Below, piece after piece: positions 45,487 to 54,479 of a DNA stretch of 64,000 nucleotides. How positions within the stretch are numbered: the stretch's first letter is position 1; every line of letters starts with the position of its first letter. Source of the DNA: an uncultured Rhizobiaceae group bacterium (GTDB lineage Bacteria > Pseudomonadota > Alphaproteobacteria > Rhizobiales > Rhizobiaceae); NCBI GenBank assembly GCA_947501445.1, contig CANMVS010000024.1, positions 1 to 64,000 of the forward strand, written 5' to 3'. The notes under the pieces are model-generated. The model was not told where the DNA came from. It did no database searches and was given only the letters and a program-made list of their open reading frames with translations. The position numbers and the translations under genes are program-made.

Positions 45487-46563
45487 TCAGCCGCCTGTAG
45501 CAGCTTTGATCTTGTCCAAGGTCTTGCCTTCCATGTCCTCAACACCTGGAGGAATATTGGCAAAGAACTTCAGGTTTTCGATATCAGCCGGTGTAAAGGC
45601 AGCGGTAACAGCGGCCTTTTTGTCTGCAGGCAGAAGATCCAGCCCGCCTTTGACGGCTGCAATCGCACCGGTGCTGCCGGACATGATTGTCACGTTTTCC
45701 GGCTGCATGACAAAGTTGATCCACTTGTAAGCGGCATCATCAGCCTTGCCCTTGCGTGGCAGTGCAAATGTATCGATCCAGGCCAAAGCGCCGGTTTTCG
45801 GCGGAACAAAAACGATGTTCGGGTTTTCGCCATAGAGCTTATAGGCGGTTGAATCCCAGGTTTCCGATCCGACGATTTCACCCGAAAGCATCATGGCGGA
45901 AAGGTCGTCTCCACCCTTCCAGTAGGCTTTGATGTTGGCTTTACATTCGATCAGCTTTTCAGCGACCTTATCCAGAATGCTCTGGTATTTATCCAGATCA
46001 CTATAGGCATCGAACGGGTTTTCGCCCATGGAGAATGCGGTTCCAAGCAGAATGGTCCGCTTCAAGCGCATCGATGTTTTGCCTTTATACTTCGGATCAC
46101 AAAGATCGCCCCATCCGGCAAAATCAGGTGCCTTGGTCTTGTCGGCCATCAGGCCGGATGTGCCCCACTGATGGGGAACAGCATAGACTTCACCTTCAAT
46201 GGTGGTATTGGCCTTGACCCCATCAAGCAGCGATGTTTCCATGTCACCGGTGTTGATTTTTGAAAGGTCCAAAGGCTTGTAGATGTCATACTCAAGCTGT
46301 GCTGCATAAATACGGTCATGGCTTGGTTGAGCAAGGTCAAAGCCTGCGCCGCCGGTTGCGCGCAATTTGGCAATCATTTCCTCATTGTTGGAAAAGGTCA
46401 CTTCAACAGTGATGTCCGGATTTTCCGCTTCAAACTTCTTGACCAGTTCGTCTGGCGCATAGGAGCCCCACGTCATGAGCCGCAGGGTTTCCGCCTGGGC
46501 CATGGATGCTGAACTCAGCACCGTTGCAGCCAACAGGCTGACCAAAGTCGTTTTTAATTGCAT
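45487..46563 (-). CDS. Periplasmic polyamine/opine-type substrate-binding protein (PotD/PotF-like)
   Basis: 358 residues. Signal peptide LKTTLVSLLAATVLSSASMAQA, then the PotD-type opening ETLRLMTWGSYAPDELVKKFE. GFDLAQPSHDRIY and VPHQWGTSGLMADK are family landmarks. ATG 46563 follows GGAGG; the longer frame adds eight residues before the signal peptide. It is first in the operon. The acidic residues that hold spermidine in PotD cannot be judged by eye, so the ligand may be another amine, opine or amino-acid derivative. Confidence 0.92.
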   Translation of the reverse strand: MQLKTTLVSLLAATVLSSASMAQAETLRLMTWGSYAPDELVKKFEAENPDITVEVTFSNNEEMIAKLRATGGAGFDLAQPSHDRIYAAQLEYDIYKPLDLSKINTGDMETSLLDGVKANTTIEGEVYAVPHQWGTSGLMADKTKAPDFAGWGDLCDPKYKGKTSMRLKRTILLGTAFSMGENPFDAYSDLDKYQSILDKVAEKLIECKANIKAYWKGGDDLSAMMLSGEIVGSETWDSTAYKLYGENPNIVFVPPKTGALAWIDTFALPRKGKADDAAYKWINFVMQPENVTIMSGSTGAIAAVKGGLDLLPADKKAAVTAAFTPADIENLKFFANIPPGVEDMEGKTLDKIKAATGG

Positions 46564-46685
46564 TATCGTTCCTCCGTTTGATGTCAATATTGTTGTTTAG
46601 ACTACCCGCATGACACCCATATGGAAGTCTAGAATTTCATTGGACTGGAAAATATATCCATTGTCGATAAAAATGCAGACCAATT

Positions 46686-48167
46686 TTAGCGCCTGAATTC
46701 TGCGATTGTTTTCAAGACTGATACCCCACGTGTTATTTCATCCGGATTGGCACTGCCAAAACCCAGAACCAGCCCTTTGCGCGTAATTGGCGTAAGACAG
46801 TAGCGACTCAACTGAGCCAGGACGATATTCTTTTCCGCAGCCTGTGCAACCACTGTGTTTTCATCATAGGCATTTTTGAAGTAGCCAACCGTGTGAAAAC
46901 CGCTGGAGGTGGGCTGCACATCGATCAGATCCTTCATGGTTGAACTGGCGTCAATCAGGGCATCGTGGCGTGCTTTGTAGGTCCGCCGCATCAGCCGCAC
47001 ATGGGTTGAAAACAGGCCTTCATCCATGAAGTCGGCAACGATGGCCTGGGTTGCTGTCGGCACACCGCTCAACCAGGCTGCACTGATGTTTGAAAATATA
47101 TTCACCAACCCCTCCGGCGCCAGAATGTAGCCAAGCCGCAGCGATGGAAACAGGGACTTGGAAAATGTGCCGACATAGATCACACGGCCATAGGTGTCGA
47201 TGCTGCGCAGCGAGGGATGCGGCTGGTTGTCGTAGTGGAATTCGCCATCATAGTCGTCTTCCACAATCAGCGCGTCCGCGTCTTCCGCTGCCTGCAGAAG
47301 CGCCAGCCGCCGGGTCAGGCTCATCACGTGGCCAAGCGGCTGCTGATGGGATGGGGTGACGAATGCCAGCCGGAAATGTGGCGCTTTTTGCAGGCCTTCG
47401 GCAACCATCATGCCTTCCGCATCAATATTAAGCGGCACCAGATCGGCACCATTGGCAACCAGTGCATTGCGTGCACCGATGGCACCCGGGTTTTCAAACC
47501 AGACCCGGTCTCCCGGGTTGAGCAGCACCGAGCTGATCATCGAAAATGCCTGCTGTGCCCCTGCAACGATGAATATCTGCTCCGGATCGCATTTGATGCC
47601 CCGGCTGCCGTTGAGGTGGGTCGCAATGGCCCGTCGCAAGCCAAAATACCCCGATGGAAAGCCATAGCCCATCACATCATCGCGGTTGCCGCGCCAATGC
47701 CGGGCTGACAGGCGGGCCCAGTGGGCCATCGGAAAGGCATCCAGTGCCGGCAGGGCAGTGATGAAAGCCTGCGATGTATGGGGCAGCCATGATCTTGGTG
47801 CCAAAACTGGTGCCGCATGGGTGGTGGCGTGGGAGAGACGCGGCTGCTTTGACGGAGCACTGCCGGTCGTATCCGCCATCCTGGGGCGGTGCTGTGAGAC
47901 CAGCGCGGCTGCAACAAATGTACCCGCGCCCACACGCGATTCCAGCAGGCCTTCCGCCACAAGCCGGTCGAGTGCGTCAATCACCGTTGTTCGCGAAACG
48001 CCGACCTCTTTTGCCAATGTTCGGCTGGCCGGTAGACGTTCGCCCGGCATGACACCACCTGAAAGAATGATCTCGCGCAAACCCATATAGAGCTGGACAC
48101 TTATCTTGCGCCCGGCTTCGCGCTCAATGCGCAGGGAAGACAGCAGTGCTCCGGCTTGGGTCTTCAA
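46686..48167 (-). CDS. MocR-family regulator (GntR winged helix fused to aminotransferase-like domain)
   Basis: 493 residues. The N-terminal GntR winged helix (about 15-85, MPGERLPASRTLAKEVGVS) is followed by a type I aminotransferase-fold domain (about 115-490). The PLP lysine lies in YVGTFSKSLFPSLRLGYI, and EDDYDGEFHYD is the conserved PLP-pocket stretch. MocR proteins use PLP-bound amines or amino acids as effectors (GabR, PdxR, TauR). It stands between the amine uptake/oxidation operon and the divergent enolase-superfamily gene, and both upstream regions contain a shared TTGGACT motif, so it probably controls both. Confidence 0.9.
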   Translation of the reverse strand: MKTQAGALLSSLRIEREAGRKISVQLYMGLREIILSGGVMPGERLPASRTLAKEVGVSRTTVIDALDRLVAEGLLESRVGAGTFVAAALVSQHRPRMADTTGSAPSKQPRLSHATTHAAPVLAPRSWLPHTSQAFITALPALDAFPMAHWARLSARHWRGNRDDVMGYGFPSGYFGLRRAIATHLNGSRGIKCDPEQIFIVAGAQQAFSMISSVLLNPGDRVWFENPGAIGARNALVANGADLVPLNIDAEGMMVAEGLQKAPHFRLAFVTPSHQQPLGHVMSLTRRLALLQAAEDADALIVEDDYDGEFHYDNQPHPSLRSIDTYGRVIYVGTFSKSLFPSLRLGYILAPEGLVNIFSNISAAWLSGVPTATQAIVADFMDEGLFSTHVRLMRRTYKARHDALIDASSTMKDLIDVQPTSSGFHTVGYFKNAYDENTVVAQAAEKNIVLAQLSRYCLTPITRKGLVLGFGSANPDEITRGVSVLKTIAEFRR

Positions 48168-48191
48168 TGCATTCTCCAGAAATTCGTCAAA

Positions 48192-48254
48192 ATTGGACTA
48201 CAGAATTAATCACAATGGACCTTATCGCAAGACCAATTCCAACTATCTTGCGAT
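48192..48254. promoter_or_regulatory. Composite operator between the MocR gene and the divergent dehydratase gene
   Basis: Two elements are seen. A direct repeat, ATTGGACT at 48192 and AATGGACCT at 48214, is spaced 22 bp. A perfect 9-bp inverted repeat, ATCGCAAGA (48224-48232) and TCTTGCGAT (48246-48254), also has a 22-bp centre spacing. Two-turn direct repeats are usual MocR targets. ATTGGACT recurs at 46639-46646 before the binding-protein operon. Confidence 0.55.
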
Positions 48255-48290
48255 TGGCTTGCGGCTGACCTGAAAAATGCTGAGGATCAC

Positions 48291-49394
48291 ATGAACATCA
48301 AAACGATCGAGACTTTCACAGATGAATTTGTGTGTTTTGTCAGGGTGACAACCAATGACGGTGCAAGCGGCTGGGGGCAGGTGGCGCCCTATTTTGCCGA
48401 CATCACCGCGCAGGTCATTCACCGGCAGGTGGCACCGCATGTTCTGGGACGAGACTGCACAGATATTGATGACCTTACTGAATTGGTGACCGAGCGGGAA
48501 CACAAGTTTCCAGGGTCCTATTTGCGCCGCGCCATCGGCGGGCTTGATACGGCCCTGTGGGATCGTCGTGGCCGGTTGGAGGGCAAATCAGTCTGCGAAC
48601 TGCTTGGCGGAACGCCTGGCACGATCAGAGCCTATGGTTCCTCGATGAAGCGCGACATTACACCAAAGGATGAAGCGGCACGTCTGCTGCGTTTACGCGA
48701 TGAATTCGGCTTTGACGCCTTCAAGTTTCGCATCGGGGCTGAGTGCGGCAGGGATCAGGATGAATGGCCGGGCCGAACCGAAGACATTGTGCCCACCATG
48801 CGCCGCGCGATGGGTGATGATGTGGCGTTGCTGGTTGATGCCAATTCCTGTTTCTCGCCGGGCCGGGCGATTGAAGTTGGCCATATGCTGCAGGACAATG
48901 GCATTTCGCACTATGAAGAACCCTGTCCCTATTGGGAATACGAACAGACCAAACAGGTAACCGATGCGCTCGATATTGATGTAACAGGTGGCGAACAGGA
49001 CTGCTCCCTGCCGGATTGGCGACGCATGATCAGTGAGCACGTTGTCGATATCATTCAGCCCGATATCTGTTATCTTGGCGGCATCAACCGGACCATGCGC
49101 GTTGCCAGTATGGCACAGGCTGCCGGCATGGCCTGCACGCCCCATTGTGCCAATCTGTCGATGGTGACGCTGTTTACCATGCACCTGTTGCGGGCCATTC
49201 CCAATGCCGGAAAATACCTGGAATTTTCCATCGAAGGTGAGGATTATTATCCCTGGCAGCGCGATCTGTTTGTTAAATCACCCTTTGCCATTGTGGATGG
49301 CAGGGCAACGGTGTCGAACGCACCCGGCTGGGGTGTTGAGGTCAGCCCGGACTGGCTGGCGAAATCCAACTATCAGATCAGTGCAATGGATTAA
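48291..49394 (+). CDS. Enolase-superfamily acid-sugar dehydratase, mandelate-racemase subgroup
   Basis: 367 residues. Magnesium ligands Asp183 (VDAN), Glu209 (YEEP) and Glu235 (GGEQ) are in place. The general bases of the mandelate racemase subgroup are present: Lys145-x-Arg147 (FKFRIG) on strand 2, Asp258 (IIQPDI) on strand 6 and His285 (TPHCAN) on strand 7. These enzymes abstract the proton next to a carboxylate, mostly to dehydrate sugar acids. The Lys-x-Arg form is not one I can tie to a known substrate. Divergent from the MocR gene, which suggests a nitrogen-containing or amine-linked acid rather than a plain sugar acid. Confidence 0.82.
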   Translation: MNIKTIETFTDEFVCFVRVTTNDGASGWGQVAPYFADITAQVIHRQVAPHVLGRDCTDIDDLTELVTEREHKFPGSYLRRAIGGLDTALWDRRGRLEGKSVCELLGGTPGTIRAYGSSMKRDITPKDEAARLLRLRDEFGFDAFKFRIGAECGRDQDEWPGRTEDIVPTMRRAMGDDVALLVDANSCFSPGRAIEVGHMLQDNGISHYEEPCPYWEYEQTKQVTDALDIDVTGGEQDCSLPDWRRMISEHVVDIIQPDICYLGGINRTMRVASMAQAAGMACTPHCANLSMVTLFTMHLLRAIPNAGKYLEFSIEGEDYYPWQRDLFVKSPFAIVDGRATVSNAPGWGVEVSPDWLAKSNYQISAMD

Positions 49395-49471
49395 CGCACT
49401 TCGTATTTATCGGATGGTCCTAATCGCCAATGTGATCCACAATGGTTGCATTATCGAAGGAGAATCATTTG

Positions 49472-50167
49472 GTGAGCGACGACAAGAGTGTTTGCGACAA
49501 GGATTTCAGTGACTGTCACCCGGCAGAAATCCTGAAAATACTGAGTGATGAAAACATCCGTCTGTTTGATGGTTGCTCATTTGAAGAGGCTGATCTGAGC
49601 GGCTGCAGCCTGGAAGACAAGCGATTTGACCGGTGCAATTTTTCCGGCACCAAACTGGTCTCATCGACTTTGTACCAATGTCAGTTCAACCATTGTTTGA
49701 TGCCCGGCAGCAACTTCAGTTACATCCGTCTTGACGAGGTTGTATTTGATACCTGCAATGCGGTGGGCATGGTGCTGGAATCGGCCAAAACCTCCGAGGT
49801 AAAAATTCTTGGCAGTAAATTGACGGGCGCCATTTTGAAAAACCTGCGCGGGCTGGATTTATGCGTTGATCACAGCATATTTGTCAGCGCTGATCTGACC
49901 GGCATTGACTTTCGTGACCAGCGGTTTGTCGGGGTAAACTTGTCCGATGCAAATCTGGTGCAATGCGATATGCGCGACGCTGTGTTTGAAGACTGCCTGT
50001 TGAACGGTGCAAGCTTTGTGGGTGCAAGGCTCAAAGGTGCTGATCTGCGCGGCGCGTCCCTGGGCGATATTTCCCTCGATGATGTCATGCGGGAATTCAA
50101 GGGTGCGGTATTGTCCAGATCACAGGCCGCAGATCTGCTGAATGCCTATGGTATAGCGGTCATGTAG
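49472..50167 (+). CDS. Pentapeptide-repeat protein
   Basis: About 231 residues made mostly of A(D/N)LxX-type five-residue repeats (CSFEEADLSGCSLEDKRFD, ANLVQCDMRDAVFEDC, GADLRGASLGDISL), predicting a right-handed quadrilateral beta helix. Two repeat blocks are separated by a less regular middle (about 85-125). Many cysteines occupy repeat positions. I prefer GTG 49472, nine bases after AAGGAG; TTG 49469 is also possible, and ATG 49442 would put that ribosome site inside the gene. Some members mimic DNA and protect gyrase (Qnr, MfpA), but nothing here shows this. Confidence 0.82.
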   Translation: MSDDKSVCDKDFSDCHPAEILKILSDENIRLFDGCSFEEADLSGCSLEDKRFDRCNFSGTKLVSSTLYQCQFNHCLMPGSNFSYIRLDEVVFDTCNAVGMVLESAKTSEVKILGSKLTGAILKNLRGLDLCVDHSIFVSADLTGIDFRDQRFVGVNLSDANLVQCDMRDAVFEDCLLNGASFVGARLKGADLRGASLGDISLDDVMREFKGAVLSRSQAADLLNAYGIAVM

Positions 50168-50228
50168 GCCATTAAGAACAGCAAGTTTAGGGCAACCCAA
50201 AAGCCGGATGAAAGCAGGAGCGATGACC

Positions 50229-50801
50229 ATGGCAACACGTATTTATCTGGCTGGACCGGAGGTATTCCTGCCCAATGCCAAAGAAATTTTGAACCGGAAA
50301 TCGGCCATTGCCAGCGAAATCGGCTTTATCCCGGTTGCGCCGGGGGACGCTGACATACCGGCTTGCGAAACAAAACTGGCACATGGCATTGCAATCAGTG
50401 CCTATGACGAGAAATTAATGCTGAGCGCTGACGCAATTGTCGCGAACCTCACGCCGTATCGGGGCGTAAGCGCGGATACCGGCACCTGTTTTGAACTGGG
50501 GTATATGTGCGCGCTCGGACGGCATGTTTGTGCCTATACAAACGACAGGAAAAACTATTTCGAGCGGGTTTGTGATTACTACGGCGGTGAAATCAGCATT
50601 GATGCCTCGGGCAATGCGCGTTCCACATCGGACGGCTTGCTCATTGAGGATTGTGACATGATCGACAATCTGATGATGCATGGCAGTGTGGAAAGCAGGG
50701 GTGGTTTTCTGGAAAAACACCAGGCCAGTGCGGAATGTATGTTTACTGATTTGACAGCATATCGGCGCGTTATCGAACGGCTGGCAAAAGACCTGCGTTA
50801 A
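50229..50801 (+). CDS. Nucleoside 2-deoxyribosyltransferase family protein
   Basis: 190 residues. RIYLAGPEVF at the start, DAIVANLTPYRG in the middle and SADTGTCFELGYMCALG after it are the family motifs; the Asp and the Glu of the last match the catalytic pair. These enzymes swap the base on deoxynucleosides or hydrolyse deoxynucleotides in salvage. ATG 50229 is preferred, eight bases after AGGAG. It follows the pentapeptide-repeat gene by 61 bp on the same strand; the two are not known partners. Confidence 0.88.
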   Translation: MATRIYLAGPEVFLPNAKEILNRKSAIASEIGFIPVAPGDADIPACETKLAHGIAISAYDEKLMLSADAIVANLTPYRGVSADTGTCFELGYMCALGRHVCAYTNDRKNYFERVCDYYGGEISIDASGNARSTSDGLLIEDCDMIDNLMMHGSVESRGGFLEKHQASAECMFTDLTAYRRVIERLAKDLR

Positions 50802-50879
50802 GCGCGATCCACTCGGCTGTGCTCAACGCCAGTCAATGCCTGAATACCATTGGTGTAAGATTGCGTTATGAAATTTGCA

Positions 50880-50900
50880 GGGTACAGAAACTCTGTACCC
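50880..50900. terminator. Hairpin after the deoxyribosyltransferase gene
   Basis: GGGTACAGA (50880-50888) pairs perfectly with TCTGTACCC (50892-50900) with a three-base loop. There is no U-run, so termination would have to be factor-assisted; it could also be an operator-like palindrome. Confidence 0.4.
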
Positions 50901-50933
50901 TCCTGAACATCAGCTTTTGCAAAAACCTGATTA

Positions 50934-51030
50934 GACCGTTTCACGTTTTGTCAGAAACGGGACAACGGTGTCGGCCGTTGATTTTGTTGATGCATTCAGG
51001 TTTTGCCGATTCCGTCAAAACATGAATTGC
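50934..51030. repeat. 97-bp dispersed repeat, copy B
   Basis: Same sequence and orientation as 41103-41199 apart from a few substitutions, none of which breaks the CCGTTTC/GAAACGG stem. It abuts the stop codon of the minus-strand RidA gene, as copy A lies close behind the stop of the amine oxidase gene. Confidence 0.8.
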
Positions 51031-51031
51031 T

Positions 51032-51436
51032 CTACGGCAAAACCGCCGTGGCTTCCACTTCGATCAGAAATTCCGGCATGGCCAGGGCCTGAACACCAAG
51101 CCAGGTATTTGCGGCAGGCACTGTATCGCCGTAGAACGCGCCGATTTCCGGAGCAACAATGCCGAGCTTGTCGGGTGTATGATTGACCACATAGGTTCGA
51201 ATGCGCACGAGGTCTGCCGGTGTTGCGCCACAGCTTGCAAGCACAGCCTTCAGATTTGCAAAGACTTGCCGGGCCTGCAAAGCCAGATCATCACCGCCAA
51301 CCAGTTGGTGGTCCTTGTCCCAGGCGACCTGGCCGGACAGGTGCAACAGTTTGCCCGGTTCACTTTCAACAGCATGGGAAAATCCAAATGAAACTGAATC
51401 ATACATGTGTGGTGGGTTAATGCGTTTTGCGGCCAT
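51032..51436 (-). CDS. RidA/YjgF-family protein
   Basis: 134 residues of the RidA fold. Members hydrolyse reactive enamines and imines made by PLP or flavin enzymes, or act as related deaminases. RIRTYVVNHTPDKLG holds the conserved Arg near residue 90, and the C-terminal AMPEFLIEVEATAVLP carries the Glu usual in active members. ATG 51436 follows GGAG; the longer frame adds an unlikely hydrophobic start. It stands alone, about 110 bp upstream of nothing obvious on its strand, though the amine-oxidation genes of the window would generate suitable imines. Confidence 0.88.
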   Translation of the reverse strand: MAAKRINPPHMYDSVSFGFSHAVESEPGKLLHLSGQVAWDKDHQLVGGDDLALQARQVFANLKAVLASCGATPADLVRIRTYVVNHTPDKLGIVAPEIGAFYGDTVPAANTWLGVQALAMPEFLIEVEATAVLP

Positions 51437-51549
51437 CTGGGAGCTCCATCTGTTTTTGAATATGAACAAACTCTGCAATCACAGTGATGAAACCGTACTG
51501 CAGCCATTAATTCAACCATTCATGCAGTTAGAGCGTGCAGAGTTTAAAA

Positions 51550-51957
51550 CTAGGGATGCATTTTTGCGCCCTTGGTTACCTTGTCCACCAGCTTTCGCTC
51601 CGCGTACACGCCAATCCCGACGACGTTTGCGTTCTGCGGATCAAATTCATTGAAAACGGCGCGGTTGGCCTCATCATGGCCGGTCTTGAACATTTCTTCG
51701 ATATAGATGGAACTGGTCAATTCACGGGTGAGGATACGCCGGTGCACTTTTGCAATGGTGGCTGCATCACAGGTCAGAATCATGATGGGCTGGCGGATCA
51801 GGCCATTATACCGGTTGTTGCTTTTGTCGACATAGGCCGCGCCAATCAAATCTGTCGTTTCGCCCACCAGGCCACCCGACAAAAAGGCTGTTACATTCAG
51901 CGCCTGCCAGGGGGCCAAATCATCTCGCAATACAATTGCAATCTTGGTATCAAACAT
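51550..51957 (-). CDS. DUF2000-family protein
   Basis: 135 residues. It opens with MFDTKIAIVLRDDLAPWQALN, then FLSGGLVG and QPIMILTCDAATI, a pattern I associate with DUF2000, which has a peptidyl-tRNA-hydrolase-like fold of unknown function. ATG 51957 is chosen because AAAGGA is six bases ahead; the frame stays open upstream across the divergent gene by chance. Divergent from the AraC regulator, a pairing seen elsewhere for this family. Confidence 0.75.
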   Translation of the reverse strand: MFDTKIAIVLRDDLAPWQALNVTAFLSGGLVGETTDLIGAAYVDKSNNRYNGLIRQPIMILTCDAATIAKVHRRILTRELTSSIYIEEMFKTGHDEANRAVFNEFDPQNANVVGIGVYAERKLVDKVTKGAKMHP

Positions 51958-52080
51958 TGATTGTCCTTTTAAGTCCGAAGAGAGGTCTTTGTTATCAGCG
52001 ATCAAAGACGAGAATGGTTCGAAGGTCTTGAACGTTCGTGCGAACCCGATAAACGCGAGCGTATCTTCTCCGCACCGCCG

Positions 52081-52854
52081 GTGCCGGGCATTGACCGTAT
52101 TGAAGCGACCTTTTGTGGTGATTTTTTCGAACCGCACAGCCATGACACCTATGCTCTTGGCCTGACGCTGAATGGTGTTCAAACCTTCAACTATCGCGGC
52201 ACCAGCAATTTCAGCCTGCCGGGGCAGATCATCGTATTGCATCCTGACGAAATTCATGACGGCGCTTCCGGCACGGACGATGGCCTGCGCTATCGTATGC
52301 TCTACCTGCAACCCCATATGCTGCGCCGGGCTATGGGCGATCACCGTCTGCCGCTGCCATTCGTGCAATCACCGGTTATCTATGATCAGAGGCTGCGGCG
52401 CGCGCTGACTGTGGCGTTGCAATCGCTGGATGATGGGTTGGAAGACCTTCTGGCCGATGCGCTGATCGGTGAAATTGCCGCGTCGTTGATGCGTAATGCC
52501 AAAATGGGTGTGCCGCTTTCCGCCGCGCTGCCTCAGGTGCGCATTGCACAGGCGCGCGATTATATCCATGAACACTGCACCCGCACGATTGCCTCCGAGG
52601 AACTTGAACGCATAACAGGGCTGGACCGCTACGCACTGGCGCGCCATTTCAGGCAGGTCCATGGCACCAGCCCGCATCGCTATTTGATCATGCGGCGGCT
52701 GGATCGTGCCCGGGCGCTGATTTCAAAAGGCCAACCCCTTGTGCAGGTCGCCATTGATGTCGGCTTTGCCGATCAGAGCCACCTCAACCGCCATTTCAAA
52801 AGGGCCTATGGGCTGACACCAGGTCGCTGGGCGCAGAGCCTATGCATGCATTAG
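52081..52854 (+). CDS. AraC-family regulator with cupin sensor domain
   Basis: 257 residues from GTG 52081. Cupin-like effector domain (about 10-90, EPHSHDTYALGLTLNG and LHPDEIHDGA), then two AraC helix-turn-helix units (about 155-255, with TIASEELERITGLDRYALARHFR and VQVAIDVGFADQSHLNRHFKRAYG). The same frame continues open upstream to 51973 and reads like family N-terminus (ERIFSAPPVPGIDRIEA), but holds no ATG, GTG or TTG. An ATC at 51994 lies eight bases after GAGAGG, so an unusual AUC start or a sequence error are both possible. Probably controls the divergent DUF2000 gene. Confidence 0.85.
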   Translation: MPGIDRIEATFCGDFFEPHSHDTYALGLTLNGVQTFNYRGTSNFSLPGQIIVLHPDEIHDGASGTDDGLRYRMLYLQPHMLRRAMGDHRLPLPFVQSPVIYDQRLRRALTVALQSLDDGLEDLLADALIGEIAASLMRNAKMGVPLSAALPQVRIAQARDYIHEHCTRTIASEELERITGLDRYALARHFRQVHGTSPHRYLIMRRLDRARALISKGQPLVQVAIDVGFADQSHLNRHFKRAYGLTPGRWAQSLCMH

Positions 52855-52943
52855 ACATGTAGTGAGCCTGTGCACACAATTGCGGAAGTGATAGCTGCAT
52901 GGACTGTCCCTCAACAATCAACAGATAATCCGGATCCGATAAC

Positions 52944-54071
52944 ATGAAAATACTCAAATTTGCTGTCCTGATCATCGTCCTGTTGTTGGCCGGAGGCGCG
53001 CTGTTCATGGCTCTCTGGCCATCATTTGGCGGCAAGGTTGAAGGCGCGCGGCTGGCGCGGGCGCAAACATCACCGCATTTTTCCGATGGCAAATTTGCCA
53101 ATGTTATTCCCCAGTCATCCACAGAGCCCGGTCAGGCGTGGGACTATATCAAGCGGCAATTTGGCGGTGATGAGCAGCGCCATCCACCCTCAGCCATTCC
53201 CGTTGTGCCAATCGAGCCGGCATTTTTTCAGGCTGGTCCCTCTGACGGGCTAAGGGCCATCTGGCTCGGCCATGCCAGCGTCTATGTCGAAATTGATGGA
53301 TACCGGGTGCTGCTTGACCCGGTGCTGTCCGATTTTGCCTCGCCAATCCAGGGCATCGGCCCCGAACGCTTCCATCCGAGCCCGGTTGATCTTGAAGCGC
53401 TGCCGAAGATAGACGCGGTGCTCATCTCCCACGATCATTATGACCATATGGACATGACGACCATCAGACATCTGGCGGCCAATGGCGCGCATTTCTACGT
53501 GCCGCTGGGCGCAGGCGCGCATCTGGAACGATGGGACGTGCCCGCTGATCAGTTCACCGAGCTTGAATGGGGTGAGGCCGCCAATCTGGGTAGTCTTCAG
53601 ATCATCAGCACCGAGGCACGCCATTACTCAGGTCGTGGCATTCTTGACCATAAAGACACCTTCTGGACCTCATGGTCCCTGGTCGGCCCGGCCCACCGTG
53701 CCTTCTACAGCGGCGACACCGGATTTTCCGACCACTTCCAAAAGATCGGCACACAATACGGCCCCTTCGACCTCAGCCTCATCAAAATCGGCGCCTATGG
53801 CCCGGGTGCTGCCTGGGAAGACATTCACATGAGCGCACAGGACGCCGTCAGAGCGCATGTGGCGCTGGGCGCCGAACGCATGCTCCCGGTACATTGGGGC
53901 ACCTTCAATCTGGGCTTTCATGATTGGGATGAACCCATCAGATTGACCAAGGCTGCGGCTGCAGAGCAGGGCGTTGCGCTGGTGACACCACGGGTGGGGG
54001 AGGTGGTTACCAGCGGAGAAGTGTTTATATCGACGGATTGGTGGGAGGCGGTAAATTCAGCCGGCAAATGA
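52944..54071 (+). CDS. Membrane-anchored metallo-beta-lactamase-fold hydrolase (NAPE-PLD/UlaG-like)
   Basis: 375 residues. An N-terminal membrane helix (about 2-25) anchors a beta-lactamase-fold domain. IWLGHASVYVEIDGYRVLLDPVLS and the metal motif HDHYDHMD (about residue 160), then SGDTGFSDHF and LPVHWGTFNLGFHDW supply the remaining ligands. This matches bacterial relatives of N-acyl-phosphatidylethanolamine phospholipase D. Substrates for the bacterial enzymes are mostly unknown; a lipid or lactone ester is likely. It follows the AraC gene in the same direction, 89 bp apart. Confidence 0.85.
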   Translation: MKILKFAVLIIVLLLAGGALFMALWPSFGGKVEGARLARAQTSPHFSDGKFANVIPQSSTEPGQAWDYIKRQFGGDEQRHPPSAIPVVPIEPAFFQAGPSDGLRAIWLGHASVYVEIDGYRVLLDPVLSDFASPIQGIGPERFHPSPVDLEALPKIDAVLISHDHYDHMDMTTIRHLAANGAHFYVPLGAGAHLERWDVPADQFTELEWGEAANLGSLQIISTEARHYSGRGILDHKDTFWTSWSLVGPAHRAFYSGDTGFSDHFQKIGTQYGPFDLSLIKIGAYGPGAAWEDIHMSAQDAVRAHVALGAERMLPVHWGTFNLGFHDWDEPIRLTKAAAAEQGVALVTPRVGEVVTSGEVFISTDWWEAVNSAGK

Positions 54072-54278
54072 TTGCTGGACATCAGCAGCGGCCCATCGCC
54101 ATTGCCATTATCGAATGGTTATGGCACCAAATGCGCGGTGGGGTCTGGCGGGTGCCGGTACCTGCTGGAGAGATACGCCTGAGTGCTGGCGTTGAACCTG
54201 TAAACTGCAAATGAAGTGTCGGCACTGCAAAAGGTAATTCACCGGACACTTTTGTTTCTCTGATTTGAGGGTCGTTCA

Positions 54279-54479
54279 TTGGACTATTTCGCACAATGGG
54301 TCATGTTTTGCGCAGGCGTTGGTTTCTACTACGCCTTGCGCCGACCATTGGCTGACCATTCAAGAGCAGGCAATATTGGCAATCGAATGGGTGCTTTGCT
54401 GATTTTTACCATTATCGGGGCAGCCATTGGCGGCGCCACCGGATGGTTTGCAACGCTGCTTATGACACTGGTTCGGTGA
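54279..54479 (+). CDS. Small two-helix membrane protein
   Basis: 66 residues from TTG 54279, with GAGGG about eight bases ahead. Two hydrophobic helices (about 4-20 and 38-62, the second glycine-rich: FTIIGAAIGGATGWFATLL) separated by a basic loop. I do not recognise the family. The ribosome site and two clean helices make it more likely real than not. Confidence 0.5.
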   Translation: MDYFAQWVMFCAGVGFYYALRRPLADHSRAGNIGNRMGALLIFTIIGAAIGGATGWFATLLMTLVR

